Shown piece after piece: positions 1-11,509 of a DNA stretch of 64,000 nucleotides (position 1 is its first letter; the number at the start of each line of letters is the position of its first letter). Position numbers and translations under genes: made by a program. The notes below the pieces were generated by a model. The model worked only from the letters and a program-made list of their open reading frames with translations, had not been told where the DNA came from and ran no database searches. Origin of the DNA: Lineus longissimus (taxonomy: Eukaryota; Nemertea; Pilidiophora; Heteronemertea; Lineidae); assembly GCF_910592395.1 (NCBI RefSeq), contig NC_088309.1:9178501-9242500 (forward strand), written 5' to 3'.

Positions 1-299
1 TGTCGCTTCTGCCCTGATGTGTCTATGCGCGTAAACACGTATATTGACTATATCATTGCTGCATGCAATTGTGAATAAAAGCTATTGAATCCACATGGCC
101 TATACCATACAATGCATCAACATGGATCGAACAGTTGTGTTGGAAGGAATGGGCTCTAATGGAGGCCAACATACACAAGAGGAGCAGACGAGATGAGACG
201 CATTATGTGAACACCTGTTCATTTGAAGCGTATACCTCAACATGATGCACGAATGCGAACCATTAAGTGTAGCACATGATATTGATGTGAACTTCATGC

Positions 300-1140
300 C
301 GTATCATCATGCAGTTGATTTAACTGTTGAGTCAACTGACGTGCGCATTTTGCAGTTAAATAACTGGATTAATATAAAGCTGGTACATTATACAGTTAAG
401 TTACCTGTTGAATACACTGCATATCTTGCAGTTACTGTTTACATTAAAGTTAATTTACCAGTTGAATAAATACACTGCACATCTTGCAGTTAATTAACTG
501 GATGAATAAACTGTTTACGTTATATACTGCTACCTATTGAATACAATGCGCATTTTGCAGTTAAATAACTGGATTAATAAGCTGGTACCTTATACAGTTA
601 AGTTACCTGTTAAATACACTGCATATCTTGCAGTTGGTGTTTACATCAAAGTTAATTTACCAGTTGAATACATACACTGCACATCTTGCAGTTAATTAAC
701 TGGATGAATAAACTGTTTACGTTATATACTGTTACCTATTGAATACAATGCGCATTTTGCAGTTAAATAACTGGATTAATAAGCTGGTACATTATACAGT
801 TAAGTTACCTGTTGAATACACTGCGCATATAGCAGTTAAAGAACTGGATGAATAGAATGTTTACATTACAGTTAATTTACCTGTTGAATACACTGCAAGT
901 CTTGTAGTTGAATATATTGTATTATTAAAATGTTTACGCTATAGCCTAATACCAGTAGGTCCCGCGTGGTGGCGCTGAGGCGGCCGCTCTAATGTAATTA
1001 CGAGAGTGGTTGAGTCACTCTATTTACACTACAGTTAATTTACCTGTTGAATACACTGCACGGTTGCAGTTAATCAACTTGATGAATAAACTGTGTACAT
1101 TACTGTTAATATACCTGTTGAATACACTACACATTTCATT
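300..1140. repeat. AT-rich tandem repeat, period about 205 bp with shorter subrepeats
   Basis: The phrase GCGCATTTTGCAGTTAAATA recurs near 342, 548 and 750, giving a period of about 202-206 bp. Inside each unit, shorter phrases built on 'cagttaa', 'acctgttgaatacactgc' and 'ggatgaataaactg' recur roughly every 65-75 bp. Several units contain the perfect palindrome CAGTTAATTAACTG, for example at 487-500. A short GC-rich insert with a NotI site interrupts the array near 960-1010. Short open frames inside are by-products of the repeat. Confidence 0.85.
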
Positions 1141-2600
1141 CACTCGTTTATTTTGGCTTGTTTAAAACTTAAACGTGCCAAATTAAGTGCGCCCGAGTGA
1201 ATAAAAGTGCTTTTTCATTTCATGCAACTATCAACCTAACGCTTTGCAATCATATTACATGTACATGTACATCTAAACGTGATCTTCAATTTGATGTATA
1301 GAATGTGTTCGTTTAGTTTGGCTTGTTTCATTTGGCTCGTTTCGTTATTAAACAATAATTGCATGCATTTGGTGATAGTTGGAAATGTAAAAAAATCGCC
1401 GAAAGAAAAAATTCTATAATGTACCAAGAGGTACTCACGTTGATAAATAGAGCAGCAGTGAACTTTAGATTTTATTGACTACGTTTGTTTGATTAATCGA
1501 TACAACGACATCGTATCCCTTTTAAGCATCCGCTGGACGGATCGCCCAGGTGACCCGATCAGCTCAAGATTCAAGCAAATTCCAAAACATTTTGTAAACC
1601 AAAACAAGTTGGGCACAACGAAATTGTCTATTATAGACACAAGGTTTAGTGGGCAATCCAAGCGTACATATCATGATCATGATTTATTCAGCTTTGCCTG
1701 CTGCGTGAATAGTCATGAAAACGGTTGAAAGAAAATATAAAAAACAAAACTCACCACATGTCACATCGTTTTTTCTAAAACTGGTTGTCCAAACAGATAC
1801 GTCATTATTTTATTCATGCATAACAGATATTTTTTTATAATGTACAATGCGGTTCATTATAACAGCATACATAAGCAGCCGGCCAAGCGGAAATTCGGTT
1901 TCGAAATTGTCAATTCTTAATTCGTTGACGTGAATAAGGATCATGATCGCAAAGTGGCTAAGGAAAGTTTTAGTCCTCTTCAGTGCTTCATGAGAAATAA
2001 TATGTCTACCTAAACCAGAGAAGCACATGCAAAACTCAATTCCGACAAAATATGATTTGATACTCACGGTATAGCCTACACAAGCATTGCCCCTGGGTGG
2101 AGGCCTTGCATTCTAAAGGCCTATATATAAATATCGCTCCCCCATCTGCACCTGAAGGCGTACACAGGCTTTTATTGGCTTCGCCCATTCATGTTTATGC
2201 TCTGAAACACTTTCGCACAGCGTTCATTGGATGGAACAAGTACAATTATGGCACATCACCAAAAACGCCAGAAGGCAGAAAAGGTGTATCTCGTATAAAA
2301 GAAGGCTGCTACGTAGTACATTTTACATAATATACCGTCTGTACCATGATAATAATTTAACCAAATTGTTTGAAAATCGACAGTTTGTAATAAGTAACCC
2401 ATCATCATCATCGAGTTTTAACCAACACTGAGGACGTTTTTGGCTGGTAAATTAACAAGTCTTTGGTCGAGAGGTATAGGGGTTAGCCAAATATACTGCC
2501 ACAACGGAAAATAAACTTCAGAAAGTACGCACAGTCCTTTAAGATACTGTCACCGGTATCATAAAGCAACATTTTTAAGGGATGCAAACGTCAAGAAGGG
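1141..2600. other. no gene recognised
   Basis: Only short frames occur on either strand, none with a recognisable domain. I see no RNA gene and no repeat worth separating. Confidence 0.5.
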
Positions 2601-2602
2601 TA

Positions 2603-2771
2603 TACATGCAGGCTTCTATTCATTCACCGCTTTCCTCAAGCAGCAGAGAAAGGAACGTAAGATAGTCACACGCAAGCTTCTACATATTCACCACTTTCCT
2701 CAAGCTACACCCAAGCTTCTGTACATTCACCACTTTCCTCACGCTGCAGGGAAACGAACGTAAGATAGTTC
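2603..2771. repeat. short tandem duplication, 2-3 units
   Basis: The phrase 'aagcttctacatattcacc' followed by 'actttcctcaagc' recurs three times with small changes. The phrase 'gaacgtaagatagt' occurs twice. The units are about 55-75 bp long and imperfect. Confidence 0.7.
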
Positions 2772-5451
2772 CCCCCTCCACCCAACCCTCCTACCCACCC
2801 ACCCCATGAGATCGTAACGGCAATATCTTCGGGGCTTTGGGTGTTTTCCATGTTTCAGTCACCAGAAATTGTTATTGGTCGATATATTCAGTTAGAGAAA
2901 TTAGCAAGCGGCCTTGAAGTCAACCCTGATATATTCCTGACTTCTATTTCGAAGCAGATATCTAACAAATCACGCGTAATTTTGCGGAAATAAGTGTGAA
3001 CAATAAGCGTTCGATTTCAAACACAAAGTTTCTTTTATTTAAAGCAATGGGATTATGTTCAACTGCGTTTAAACTTTTGAAATTTGACTATGTTTTTTTG
3101 AAAGAGCCATGTGTTTTCAAAATATGAAGTTAAATTTAAAATTGAAGTGAAGTGAACGGTGTGTATCTTGTTGCAAAAGGCAGCGCATTTGCATGTCATG
3201 TACACTGTATGCCAGTGGAAATCATCCTGATGTCAGATTCGTAACCTGAATTAGTTACGACACGTCCGTCAGAGACGACAGGAACTTTCTAGAGCCACTA
3301 CATGTACACTGTATATAGTTACGATAACTGTAATCATGATCATCAAAGCAGAATTAGCGGGACTTCCGGCGGCATCGACCAATCAGCAGTGCTGAATTCT
3401 GCAGCCATGAAAATTAGCCAATCACCTCAGTCAATATTATTTGCCGGAATGGTTGAATGATAAATCAACATCCCAAATCAGCCGAGTGAAACATTTCATG
3501 AGGTGAACGGCATTTTTTGGATTCCCTTTATAGCGGGTGAATTATATCGTGGGAAAATGTCATATGGTACAGTAATTTTTTTATTAAATCACAATCAAGC
3601 CATGTCAGTTTGGATGAGTGGCTGATGTCACACTGAATAAACTTTACCTTTGTCAAACAAAAAGAAGGATAACGGTATGTCAACCGCAATAAAATTGATT
3701 TTACAACGGGATATTTGTAGTCAAGCGACAGCTTTGGCGCTGGGGATTTCGATAAATTTTGTATGTTGGAAAGGTTTTTCGTTTGCAGTGATCGTTGCGC
3801 CCGGTTGCAGGTGCCTGCAATGACAATCGGTAGTCGCTGCGATATCAGCGTTACATGTACATAAAACAAAGCGACAACATTATTTGAACCGCTGAATAGC
3901 GATCCGCAGCGACAACTGGATATCAATAATGTTAGAAATTACTCTCACTAACTACTATGATAATTAAATACAATCCAAACATTTGATTTCCTCCCAACTC
4001 AAAGGAAGGTATCGAGTGTAGACAGAAGTATCGTGTGCATGTCACTCCGTCTGGGGTGCTTCCCTTCCCCCCCCCCCCCGCAGAATGGATTTTACGATAG
4101 TTGATATAACAATTCTCAGAGCTATTAGTTTACAGCAGCACTGATTTAGTAGACCCAACTCATTTTAAACAAAAGATATTCGACCTTGCAACTGTCCCAA
4201 TGTTTTTATTAACACACTGTACAATCAAACAAACTAGCTTGCAGCAACACACACAACAACACTCACTCACTTACTTTGGTGGATATTCCAAAGGCATAAT
4301 GAAACCAGATTGTTCCATTTTGTAGATTTCATGACAGGCACATCCTCTCAAATATTCTGGGTGTAGTAATTAGATGAAATAGGTACACCAAATTGCATCC
4401 ATAGGTGTTTCGCGACGTCGGTCCAATTATCCACAGGTCCTAGATGCTGGTAGGCCTACACAAAATTGCATCCATAGGTACATCGCGATGTATAATTCTT
4501 CACAGATTCGAATGCCACGTGTTTGTTTCAGAATTTCTACGAAGTTACATACAAATAAGCATCAGTGCTAGATTCAACTCTATACCGCATAGTACCTAGG
4601 TAGTGATCGAAAACGCCCAACAACGAATCGGAAAAGCAAGGCTGCGCGTCAACATTTTCCACTCTGATGGATCCAATGCTTCCAAAACACCGTTGTGACC
4701 ATCACGTATCTGATGCGCTTTTTTCATTCGAGCACTTATACTTGCGCTCGTGTTCGACTTTCACTCCAAAAGGTCCTGCTCTATCTCAACACGTTTGGCT
4801 ACCATAATTTATTGATTGTAATTACATGTTGTCGAAATTTGTTAAAAATTAAACGACTGGTGATCGGAAAGACCACCTTGTCCATAATTCAGACCCGCAA
4901 CAGTGTATCAATGTGTTCGGATGCTGCGGGCATGATGGAGAGAACCGGAAGTGTCGGGTGTCGCTTCGCACGTTTGAAACATGCTAGCGTTAAAGACTGA
5001 CATGTCGGGCGATCGATAGGTGGATATTGACATTATGGCCGGAAATCGTTCTTTTTTTTGTTGATATATCTGTCAGCAGTACAAATGTCTATGTTTATCT
5101 ACTTGTAGCAAGTCTGGTCCTATTTCATCAAATAAGTCATGCAAAAATCTCCGAAGTCAGCCGTGTACACGTCAGCCACTATATGACCTGTTGGAGCGAC
5201 TGGATGCGCTACGTACTAAGTGTTCTTTAAATGCTTTTAACCGCGCGTCTAATGGTCCCCGGGTTGGACACCAAATGACATTCGCAAAACATTGTGTTGT
5301 CTTTTCCAGGACGGGACAATGTCACAACTTCAGTCAGGAGACCACAAATGGCCAACCACGACAGGAAAAATGTAACGACGTCACCACTTTAGGCAAGGTT
5401 AGCCACTAGATTCAGAGTTGAGTTAAATAGAAATCTGGTATGCAGTTTCAA
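2772..5451. other. no gene recognised; 13-C run
   Basis: The longest frames (minus 3528-3926 and plus 4695-5000) have no recognisable motif and no splice or start context that I trust. A homopolymer run of 13 C lies at 4067-4079. Otherwise I see ordinary AT-rich intergenic sequence. Confidence 0.5.
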
Positions 5452-6487
5452 AGGTAACACCCTGTAGAGAGATGGCACATCCTGGTAGAAACATGGCACA
5501 CCCTGTAGAACCACGGTACACCCTATAGAGAGATGGCACATCCAGTAGCGAGATGGCACACCCTGTGGAAACACGGTACACCCTGTAGAAGGATGGCACA
5601 TCCAGTAGAGACATGGCACACCCTGTTAAGAGATGGCACATCTAGCAGAGACATGGCACACCCTGTAGAGAGATGGTACATCCAGTAGCGACATGGCACA
5701 CCCTGTGGAAACACGGTACACCCTGTAGAAGGATGGCACATCCAGTAGAGACATGGCACACCCTGTTAAGAGATGGCTCATCTAGTGGAGACATGACACA
5801 CCCTGTAGAGAGATGGCACATCCAGTAGAGACATGGCACACCCTGTAGAGAGATGGCACATCCGGTAGAGACATGGTACACGCTGTTAAGAGATGGCACA
5901 GCTAGCAGAGACATGGCACACCCTGTAGAGAGATGGTACATACAGTAGCGACATGGCACACCCTGTTGAAACACGGTACACCCTGTAGAAGGATGGCACA
6001 TCCAGTAGAGACATGGCACACCCTGTTAAGAGATGGCTCATCTAGTGGAGACATGACACACCCTGTAGAGAGATGACACATCGAGTAGAGACATGGCACA
6101 CCCTGTGGAAATACGGTACACCCTGTAGAAGGATTGCACTTCCAGTAGAGACATGGCACACGCTGTTAAAAGATGGCACATCCAGTAGAGACATGGCACA
6201 CCCTGTAGAGAGATGGCACATCCAGTAGCGACATGGCACACCCTGTGGAAACACGGTACTCCATGTGGAAGGATGGCACATCCAGAAGAGACATGGTACA
6301 CCCTGTTAAGAGATGGCTCATCTAGTGGAGACATGGCACACCCTGTAGAGAGATGACACATCGAGTAGAGACATGGCACACCCTGTGGAAACACGGTACA
6401 CCCTGTAGAAGGATGGCATATCCAGTAGAGACATGGCACAACCTGTAGAGAGATGACACATCCAGTAGAGACATGGCACACCTCGCA
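5452..6487. repeat. 20-bp minisatellite, left arm (about 51 monomers)
   Basis: Two alternating 20-bp monomers, ACATGGCACACCCTGTAGAG and AGATGGCACATCCAGTAGAG, repeat head to tail with about 5-20 percent divergence. Three monomers make a 60-bp (20-codon) frame period, so all three minus-strand frames stay open for long stretches. This explains the Cys/Ser/Leu-rich pseudo-proteins read here. I do not regard them as genes. Confidence 0.95.
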
Positions 6488-6574
6488 TTTCGTCCCTTTT
6501 GGAGACGAATTGGGGACGAAGTATTGGTCTAACCCAGTAGGCACACAGTAGACCTGCAGAGAGGTGGCACATCC

Positions 6575-6720
6575 AGCTGAGACATAAGGAACCGCTGTGG
6601 GCTGGCGGCCAGCGGTCAAAAGGTCCCTGGTTTGAACACGCAGTAGTCGGCCTGAGACATTAGGCAGGTCTCTTTGTAATTTGCCTAACTCCACCCAGAT
6701 GTAAAGATGGATACCTCCTT
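6575..6720 (+). mobile_element. tRNA-derived SINE-like fragment
   Basis: TGGCGGCCAGCGG (6603-6615) resembles a tRNA A box and GGTTTGAACAC (6629-6639) resembles a B box, at roughly tRNA spacing. A unique tail with 'ctccacccagatgtaaagat' follows at 6689. This layout of tRNA-like head plus unrelated tail is that of a SINE inserted in, or captured by, the centre of the inverted structure. The A and B boxes are imperfect and the ends are unclear. Confidence 0.4.
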
Positions 6721-6991
6721 CTCCACCAACGTGGGAGACGGGGACCAAATTGTGAAAGACATGGGCAATACTCCTCCTGCAGCAACAGCCGCTCGTCGTG
6801 GAACAAGGGACTAGACCACTGGTTTTGAAAATCCGGGGTTTATACCATCAGCTTCATCAGCAACAGGCTGTGAGAGATAGGGGACTATACCTCCTGCTAC
6901 ACCTGTCACAGATGGTGAAAGAGCAGGGAGTATAACTCCAGCGTCTCTTACTACGGGTTTTTAGAAACAGGGGACCGATTAAGTTGTTTAA

Positions 6992-8400
6992 GTCATCCAC
7001 GGCCCGCGCACTGGTGTATCATGAGGACTACCGGGAGTTCACTGTCTTTCACAACATGGGCTGGTGTAGCAGGAGGAATAGCCTCTGTCTTTCACAACTT
7101 GGTCCCCTGTCGTTCACAACTGGTGTAACAGGTATGGTGAAGCAGGAGGTTTAGTCACATGTCATCTACGGCCCGCGGACTGGTGTATCACGAGGACTAC
7201 CGGGTGTTCACTGTCTTTCACAACTTGGGCTGGTGTAGCAGGAGGAATAGCCCCTGTCTTTCACAAATTGGTCCCCTGTCGTTCACAACTGGTGTAACAG
7301 GTATGGTGTAGCAGGAGGTTAAGTCCCATGTCATCTACGGCCCGCGGACTGGTGTATCATGAGGACTACCGGGAGTTCACTGTCTTTCACAACATGGGCT
7401 GGTGTAGCAGGGGGAATAGCCTCTGTCTTTCACAACTTGGTCCCCTGTCGTTCACAATCGGTGTATTTCGCCCAACTTATTATCTAGACATGTCTTATAC
7501 GCTTGAATATCGGTAGCTGAGACCCTATTCCAGTTCACTACCGGTTCATTTCTCACTGCCGCACCATTGACAACTTAATTAATCGATTGTCTCTCACAAC
7601 CTGTAGCAATAGTAATGTTGTACTCCTTCGTCTCTCACAACCTGTGGCTAGTTTAGTTCTTTCCCTCACAACCTTTGGCTGGTGGATCTGGTGTTACATA
7701 GAGGCCTGTCGTTCACAACCTGTGGTATTGTCCCTTGTCTTTCACAACATGGGCTAGTGTAGTAGGAGGAATAGCAACTGTCTTTCACAATTTGGTCCCC
7801 TGTCGTTCACAACTGGTGTAACAGGTATGGTGTAGCAGGAGGTTTAGTCCCATGTCATCTACGGCCCGCGGACTGGTGTATCATGAGAACTACTGGGAGT
7901 TCACTGTCTTTCACAACATGGGCTGGTGTAGCAGGAGGAATAGCCCCTGTCTTTCACAACTTGGTTCCTTGGCGTTTGTGAACAGTCGTTCACAACCGGT
8001 GTAACAGGTATGGTGTAGCAGTAGGTTAAGTCCCATGTCATCTACGACCCGCAAACTGGTGTATCACGATGACTACCAGGAGTTCACTCTCTTTCACAAC
8101 ATGGGCTGGTGTAGCAGGAGGAATAGCCCCTGTCTTTCACAACTTGGTCCCCTGTCGTTCACAACTGGTGTAACAGGTATGGTGTAGCAGGAGGTTTAGT
8201 CCCATGTCATCCACGGCCTGCGGACTGGTGTATCACGAGGACTACCGGGAGTTCACTGTCTTTCGCAAATTTTGGCTGGTGAAACAGGCGGTATATAATC
8301 CCATGTCTTCCATGATTTGTGACTGGTGTAGCAGGAGGAACAATCTCCGGTCTTTCACAGCCTGGTCCCTGTCTCCACGCTGGTGAAACAGGATGTATAG
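6992..8400. repeat. central tandem repeat, period about 170-180 bp
   Basis: Units beginning 'tcatctacggcccgcggact' start near 6992, 7162, 7331, 7854, 8037 and 8207. A diverged stretch lies at about 7500-7850. Each unit holds subrepeats built on 'ctgtctttcacaac' and 'ggtgtagcaggagg'. This array fills the space between the inverted minisatellite arms and carries no credible coding frame. Confidence 0.85.
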
Positions 8401-8689
8401 GCCCAGACAGCAAGCATTAGTTGGCCAATGGTAGCAAATGAGAGGAGCGGAGGTATAATAGGGCAGTGGCAGCCCCCAGTGGCCCTATGGAAACGGAGGA
8501 CTATGACCGCAGTGGGTCCGATTTGTGCCGCTTATCAGCTTCCAGTGGCTACTATTCTTGTTGTCTGAGAGACAAGGTATATCCTGTGGAGATACGGCAG
8601 GAGTCCGAGGATACATTTATGCAGGAAATGAAGGTAACCTGCCATGATATACTGATTTCGTTCTGCTGGATGTGATATTGAGATGACTC

Positions 8690-9440
8690 TTGGTGTGCCA
8701 TGTGTCTACTGGATGTGCCACCACTACTGGGTTTACCATGTTTCTGCAGGGTATTTTCATGGGTGTACCATCTCTCGTCAGGGTGTAACATGGTTTCACA
8801 GGGTGTGGGCCATGTCTCTATTGGATGTGCCTCCTCTCTACAGGGTGTACTGCGTTTCTACAGGGTGAGCCATTTTTGTACTGGATGTGCCATCTCTCTA
8901 CAGGGTGAACCATGTCTCTACTGGATGTACCGTCTCTGTACAGGGCGTACCATGTATCTACTGGATTTGCCATAACTCTTAATGCTTCATGGGTGTATTA
9001 TCTCTCGTCAGGGTGTAACATGGTTTCACAGGGTGTGTGCCATGTCTCTATTGGATGTGCCTCCTCTCTACAGGGTGAACCACGTCTCTACTGGATGTAC
9101 CGTCTCTGTACAGGGCGTACCATGTGTCTACTGCACGTACCATAACTCTTCATGCTTCATGGGTGTATCATCTCTCGTCAGGGTATACACCATGTTTCTT
9201 TTGGATGTGCCTCCTCTTTACGGGGTGTACTGTGTTTCTACAGGGTGTACCATGTCTCTACTGGATGTACCATCTCTGTAAAGGGAGTAGCATGTGTCTA
9301 CTGGATGTGCTATCACTCTTCTGGGTTTGCAATGTTTCTACAGGGTGTACCATCAGGTGTACCATGGTTCTACAGGGTGTTGGCCATGTCTCTAGTGGAT
9401 GTGATTTCTCTCTCCAGGTTGTGGGCTGTCTTCACTGGAT
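8690..9440. repeat. 20-bp minisatellite, right arm (inverted)
   Basis: CCATGTCTCTACTGGATGTG and related 20-mers repeat here as the reverse complement of the left array. A higher-order phrase containing 'catgggtgtaccatctctcg' recurs near 8757, 8987 and 9158. The right arm is therefore less regular than the left and has been partly re-amplified in longer units. Confidence 0.92.
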
Positions 9441-9640
9441 GTGCCTCTGAAATCCTCTGTAAATCAAGTTGAGAACAAATGATGTGCACATTTATTTCTT
9501 TAATTTTTCATGTCAAAGCAGTAAACACAATCAGTTACAAATTATAAAGCACCATTTGAAAACTTGCTGCAGAACAACAAAATTACTTACCAAACATGTA
9601 GTTGTATTGGCTGTTTCAAAACATATTTGACACTTCCAAT

Positions 9641-10420
9641 GGTGTCATCCCATTTCGCCTACATCCCATTTCGCCTACTCTCATTTCGCCTACGCCCACT
9701 TCGCCTACACCCATTTCGCCTACTCCTGTTTCGCCTACACCCATTTCGCCTACAACCCATTTCGCCTACTTCTCATTTCGCCTACTTCCCATTTTGCCTA
9801 CTTCCCATTTCGCCTACTACGTGATATTAAGGCATATTTCTTAGGCATTTTTGGACATTTTATAGGGCCTGTATATGGGTATGGGGCAGGCGTATACCTA
9901 CTACAGGGTGAGCCAAAAAAGTGTCCCTGCCTTTTTGCTGGGCCCAGGTCTCTACCGCATCAAGAATGGGGACAATGCAGGTGATAGCAACAGTGTACGG
10001 GGTGCTCAGAAGCGTGCTCCCTATTGTAAAAGGTTATAGCCAGGCAATAACAAGTTACTTATTAATAATAAGTAACTTGTTAAATGGCTGTATTGTTTAT
10101 CTAAAGAGAGCACAAGTATGCAAAGAATAATGCTTTAGAAATCTCATTTATCTTCACCTTAACTGCTATAATTTGAAACTACATGTACTTCTATCGGACC
10201 CCACCTTTTCTTAGCAGACACCCACTTAAAATATTTACACATTATCCACAAAGTTTTATAGTACCACTATCTGGGCAAACCATACTACAGCAGGTAAAAT
10301 GGGAAGTAGGCGAAATGGGAGTAGGCAAAATGGGTTTTGGCGAAATGAGAATTAGGCGAAATGGGTTGTAGGCGAAATGAGAATTAGGCGAAATGGGAGT
10401 AGGCGAAATGGGCCGTAACC
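9641..10420. mobile_element. 780-bp foldback-like element with TIRs and 8-bp target duplication
   Basis: The octamer CTTCCAAT flanks the element on both sides (9633-9640 and 10421-10428). The two termini read inward as GGTGTCATCCCATTTCGCCT and GGTTACGGCCCATTTCGCCT; over 22 positions they agree at all but four, without gaps. Each terminus runs into a tandem array of a roughly 15-bp unit (CCCATTTCGCCTACA): about 9650-9822 on the left, and inverted at about 10299-10412 on the right. The centre has no transposase frame, so the element is non-autonomous. An 8-bp duplication is usual for hAT-like and several foldback-type elements. The class assignment is inference. Confidence 0.75.
10051..10079. 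repeat. perfect palindrome, 13-bp arms
   Basis: Arms CAAGTTACTTATT and AATAAGTAACTTG are separated by AAT, near the middle of the 780-bp foldback-like element. Confidence 0.9.
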
Positions 10421-10429
10421 CTTCCAATC

Positions 10430-11260
10430 TCTAACATCATTTCAGAAACAAAAATTCTATTTGAGTGTAACTGTCAGTTATTTTCCATAGTTTTCAAACA
10501 CCCCCTCGACTCTTGAATATGATGCATCAAAAAGAGACAATTAATAAAATATGGCATCGTCCCACATTTACTGTGACCTATTAAAATTTGTTCTGAAAAG
10601 AATAATTTGTTACAATTTTCTAGCATCCCTCTACACCAGACAGGAAATTGGTAATTCTTTATCACAACACATGTCATACATTTTTGGAATATATTTGGAA
10701 TACCCCCAGTAAATTTTTCAAGAAGTGTCTTAGTTGTTGAAACACCAAATTACTACTTTCTACAGGAAATACAGATATACTTTTACAGCCTAGTGAAAAG
10801 TAATGAGTTTGTAGGCTACACAGAGTTGGAAGAGCTAAGAATTTATGGCTTTAGTGTCCATAGTATGTTGAAACCACGATGAAAGGAAGCCCATCCACAC
10901 CTTACACCATCAATAGATGACATCACTTTGACAAGGGATCATCTCAGAAATGAATGATGTAAAAACGTGCATTGAATTATCAAACGTTTTCTATTTTTTA
11001 AAGTTGATGCTATTCTAGAACACACAAAATGTTAAGGCCAAGACGACCAACAGAAAAAATCATTTTGTTGCTTGGGCACAATTCACTTTTGAGACAATTC
11101 CTAAAGAGCATTACCTTGATATGACAATACATACACCATTAACAAATAGCGTTACTTCTTGCAAACACATTTATACAGAATACGTTTCTCCTCGAGCAGT
11201 GAGGAAATAGTCAAAACCATGCCAAAATTAATCACAGAATCTTTGAGTAAAACAAAAATA
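10430..11260. other. no gene recognised
   Basis: This AT-rich stretch has only short frames. It may be intergenic, or it may belong to an unresolved minus-strand transcript that includes the exon-like segment at 11268-11443. Confidence 0.4.
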
Positions 11261-11267
11261 AACTTAC

Positions 11268-11443
11268 AATTTGATATAAACTTCCATCCATTTCAACAAG
11301 CTTTCAATTAAGTACAAATGCACGAAATGCTGATAGTTTTGACTTTTTTGTATATACCAATATGTTGGAATGTCTGTAACCAGACTCAGATCTTCTATTT
11401 CCCAATCCTCAGTAAATATGGCATCAGGTTTTCTCCTCCATCC
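11268..11443 (-). CDS. possible orphan exon, product not recognised
   Basis: On the minus strand a 176-nt open stretch begins after a good acceptor (pyrimidine-rich, ending tgtgtgcag) and ends at a consensus donor, GTAAGTTT. It enters in phase 0 and leaves in phase 2. It would encode about 58 residues including RRKPDAIFTEDWEIEDLS and TYWYIQKSQNYQHFVHLYL, a composition that looks like real protein. I could not place it in a family and did not find partner exons with matching phase. Minus-strand frames at 11507-12015 are open but have no convincing junctions. It could belong to a gene downstream of JAK or be chance. Confidence 0.3.
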
Positions 11444-11509
11444 CTGCACACATGCAGGGACAGAGGAGCATACAATAACTCCTTATATACTCACGAAGTC
11501 TCACTGTCA

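Larger units (their letters stand above)
5452..9440. mobile_element. large foldback-like structure with minisatellite inverted arms
   Basis: Two arrays of the same 20-bp minisatellite lie in opposite orientation (left 5452-6487, right 8690-9440) around a 2.2-kb centre that is itself repetitive. The consensus of the right arm is the exact reverse complement of the left. Known foldback elements, such as Drosophila FB and the sea urchin TU family, have long terminal inverted repeats built from short tandem repeats, so this architecture fits that class. I found no transposase frame, no clear terminal motif and no convincing target duplication. The structure could therefore be a decayed non-autonomous element or an inverted minisatellite expansion. 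Confidence 0.5.

Noticed and set aside
955-1015. tRNA-like GC-rich insert in the first tandem repeat
   Set aside because: It lacks a B box and cannot fold as a tRNA.
5452-6487. CRISPR-like regular repeat spacing
   Set aside because: The repeats are contiguous 20-mers without unique spacers, in an animal genome. This is a minisatellite.
6038-6748. A 236-codon Cys/Ser-rich frame on the minus strand, and similar long frames in both minisatellite arms
   Set aside because: The 20-bp monomer cycles through all three frames every 60 bp, so open frames appear in every phase. They have no start context and no domain, and their composition follows the repeat.
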